64,000 bases of DNA from Candidatus Levilactobacillus faecigallinarum (GTDB lineage Bacteria; Bacillota; Bacilli; Lactobacillales; Lactobacillaceae), in contig DXGJ01000023.1 of NCBI GenBank assembly GCA_019113985.1, forward strand, positions 20,617-84,616, in the 5' to 3' direction. Positions 62,577-64,000 of the stretch are shown piece by piece (within the stretch, counting starts at the first letter, position 1; every line of letters starts with the position of its first letter). The notes under the pieces were generated by a model, which saw nothing but the letters and a program-made list of their open reading frames with translations, was not told the DNA's origin and searched no databases. A program made the position numbers and the translations under genes.

Positions 62577-62633
62577 TTGTTGGTCTCCCTCTTAAACAAT
62601 GACCAAAAAATCTCGATAAAGTTATGTAGCGTT

Positions 62634-62687
62634 ACACATCCCTTTATCTGTCACCATCATTGTAGTCGTTCTAAATAAATTAATCAA
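62634..62687 (-). promoter_or_regulatory. Adhesin 2 promoter and shared leader element
   Basis: Minus strand: TTGATT (62682-62687), 17 bp, TACAAT (62659-62664). ACAGATAAAGGGATGTGT (62634-62651) starts 7 bp after the -10, matching the adhesin 1 element in 16 of 18 positions. The stretch 62688-62871 shows no gene or clear signal. Confidence 0.72.
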
Positions 62688-62871
62688 CGACATGAAACGT
62701 TCTGACAAGAAAATATTATTTCGCTCGTTGTTGACGCCCCAAAACGGTAAAAGTCGTCATTGTTCCACCACATATTATCAGGGGTGTTACTCATCAAAAA
62801 AGTTCTCTACTGTTTGTCCTTACTGGTTAACCCGTTTATCCACTACCCTATCTCAATTCCGCCTGATAACT

Positions 62872-62907
62872 AAAAAAAGTTGCTCGTCATCTAGACGAAC
62901 AACCCTT
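62872..62907 (-). terminator. Terminator of the small membrane gene
   Basis: GTTGTTCGTC/GACGAGCAAC hairpin with seven T on the minus strand. Confidence 0.8.
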
Positions 62908-62923
62908 CTTGTATTTTATTAAA

Positions 62924-63187
62924 TTAATTGTCGAAATTCCCCAGTAGCATAAATGCCCCGCCGCCAACCAGTGCGGCCAGTATCACGGCACCACCCAGCA
63001 GAATATTAAAGGCAAAGCCGATGCCCCCAAAAACCAGCAGGAGGATAAACCAGAATGGGTGACGGAAGAAGAACCGAATAAAGCCCCGCAGTAGCTTAAA
63101 GAACAGGATGGCGAAAACAACTACGCCCACCCCAACCGCGATTTTGGCATCGCTACTCATCGCGGCCATTCCGAATAATGTGACCAT
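62924..63187 (-). CDS. Small membrane protein, hypothetical
   Basis: 87 residues with two to three hydrophobic helices (about 15-35, 43-60, 63-80) and a basic loop (RGFIRFFFRHPFW). The ATG at 63187 follows AGAGAGGA; the frame is open 14 codons further but without a ribosome binding site. Monocistronic. Family not recognised. Confidence 0.65.
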   Translation of the reverse strand: MVTLFGMAAMSSDAKIAVGVGVVVFAILFFKLLRGFIRFFFRHPFWFILLLVFGGIGFAFNILLGGAVILAALVGGGAFMLLGNFDN

Positions 63188-63283
63188 CGTGCACGTCCTC
63201 TCTTTGATTTCTTTCCATTCTACACCCAAATAGTTAAAAGTTAGGTCGGTAGTGGCGTTGGTCTCCCTGATATTTAGAAATCC

Positions 63284-63874
63284 TTAAAACAGTTGTTCCA
63301 TCCGGTGCCCCGGCCGCCGACGCAAGACGTGGCGCACCTGGGATAAGTGCAATTCCCAGAAACATCCCTGTACGTCCTTACCCTGCCAAAAACCCGTATC
63401 GTCATGGACTGGGTCAATCTCAAAGACCCGCTTCCAAGATCGCAGTTTAAAGGCCGTTTGTTGTTTCGACGACATTTGTTGGTAGCGAGCACAGGCCACA
63501 TCAAATTCTTCATCAGTATTAGCCTTCATTAAGACACCGTCGTTAATTATGACGTTCCATTCATCACAATCGCTTAACAACACCTGCTCCTCCGGCACCT
63601 CAACCTCCAAACAGACCTGGTCCGGGTAATCGTGGTAATACCGGAAGTCCGGCCGCTTGTGTTGCCAATCCCGGCGGTACCAGGCCCAGATGGGCACCGT
63701 CACATTTGCCGGCGCCGGCCCAATCCGCCGGGTCATCTGGTTGGCCATCCACTGGTAGGCCGGTTGAAAGTACTCGTCGTCCATCGCCCAGGTCTGCGTC
63801 GGGTCACAATGGAACACCCCGTCACGCTGAAGTTGCTGATATACCGCCATCGGTTGCACCGTCCACATAATCAT
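63284..63874 (-). CDS. DUF3841-like conserved protein
   Basis: 196 residues, soluble. The opening (MWTVQPMAVYQQLQRDGVFHCD), the central VTVPIWAWYRRD and the PEEQVLLSDCDEWNVIIN segment fit the DUF3841 family, whose function is unknown. Ribosome binding site GAGGGGA. It lies directly downstream of guaA on the same strand, beyond the guaA terminator. Confidence 0.75.
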   Translation of the reverse strand: MIMWTVQPMAVYQQLQRDGVFHCDPTQTWAMDDEYFQPAYQWMANQMTRRIGPAPANVTVPIWAWYRRDWQHKRPDFRYYHDYPDQVCLEVEVPEEQVLLSDCDEWNVIINDGVLMKANTDEEFDVACARYQQMSSKQQTAFKLRSWKRVFEIDPVHDDTGFWQGKDVQGCFWELHLSQVRHVLRRRPGHRMEQLF

Positions 63875-63905
63875 TTTCTAATCCCCTCAAGATCATTTTT
63901 AGCGA

Positions 63906-63942
63906 AAAAAATGTCGTCCAGGTCTCCCTGAACGACACTCTT
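63906..63942 (-). terminator. guaA terminator
   Basis: GTGTCGTTCAGG/CCTGGACGACAT hairpin and seven T on the minus strand. Confidence 0.8.
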
Positions 63943-63968
63943 TCGTATTCGTTTACCGAGCGAGAGGC

Positions 63969-64000
63969 TTACTCCCACTCGATCGTCGAAGGCGGCTTAC
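63969..64000 (-). CDS. guaA: GMP synthase, C-terminal end only (cut by window edge)
   Basis: Only the last ten codons are present, reading KPPSTIEWE and stop, which is the strongly conserved end of GuaA (XMP to GMP, glutamine-dependent). The remainder lies beyond the window. Confidence 0.85.
   Translation of the reverse strand, partial: KPPSTIEWE

Overview
The window is chromosomal DNA of a Gram-positive, plant-associated lactic acid bacterium. It is most likely a Levilactobacillus (L. brevis group) or close relative. The pointers are the araBDA operon with a GntR/LacI-type AraR, the KxYKxGKxW/LPxTG adhesins, catabolite-repression (cre) sites, Gram-positive ribosome binding sites, and roughly 45-50% G+C as judged by eye. 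The genus is inferred from gene content, not from a marker gene. I see no phage, insertion sequence, CRISPR array, rRNA or tRNA.

Layout. 0-1.5 kb: the 5' part of an RluA-type pseudouridine synthase, a small membrane protein and a hypothetical gene. 1.6-5.5 kb: araB-araD-araA (minus strand), which takes L-arabinose to D-xylulose-5-phosphate. 5.8-10.5 kb: an operon of GPH sugar symporter, AraC regulator and a large (793 aa) glycoside-hydrolase-like protein of unknown activity. 10.8-11.9 kb: araR. 12-26.5 kb: an arabino-oligosaccharide block. It holds three different GH51 alpha-L-arabinofuranosidases, a GH43 enzyme, a LacY-type permease, a complete ABC importer with its own MsmK-like ATPase, a YesL-like protein, and two paralogous regulators made of an ArsR-type winged helix joined to a beta-rich domain I cannot name. 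26.9-32.5 kb: recQ, two tandem short-chain (acetoin/butanediol-type) dehydrogenases and a CoA-disulfide-reductase/rhodanese fusion. 32.7-41 kb: a second glycan operon (GH31, small membrane protein, GPH symporter, GH127 beta-L-arabinofuranosidase) facing two AraC regulators. 41-49.4 kb: dipeptidase pepD, a CPBP protease, an APA-family antiporter, a membrane-anchored tyrosine phosphatase, a hypothetical gene and pepN. 49.6-51.4 kb: an AT-rich, single-gene GmrSD-like defence nuclease. 51.5-62.6 kb: two giant paralogous LRR/mucin-binding LPxTG adhesins enclosing two small secreted matrixin-like metalloproteases. 62.9-64 kb: a small membrane protein, a DUF3841 protein and the last codons of guaA.

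How it works together. No glycosidase here has a signal peptide. Short arabinosides therefore appear to be imported by the ABC, LacY-type and GPH carriers and trimmed inside the cell. L-arabinose then flows through AraA, AraB and AraD into the phosphoketolase pathway. Control looks layered: CcpA (cre sites overlap or abut several promoters with canonical 17-bp spacers), AraR (a clear box before araB and a weaker one at the GH43 start point), AraC activators and the two ArsR-type fusions. The adhesin/protease block has its own shared regulatory elements.

All function calls are from reading motifs. No database search was possible.
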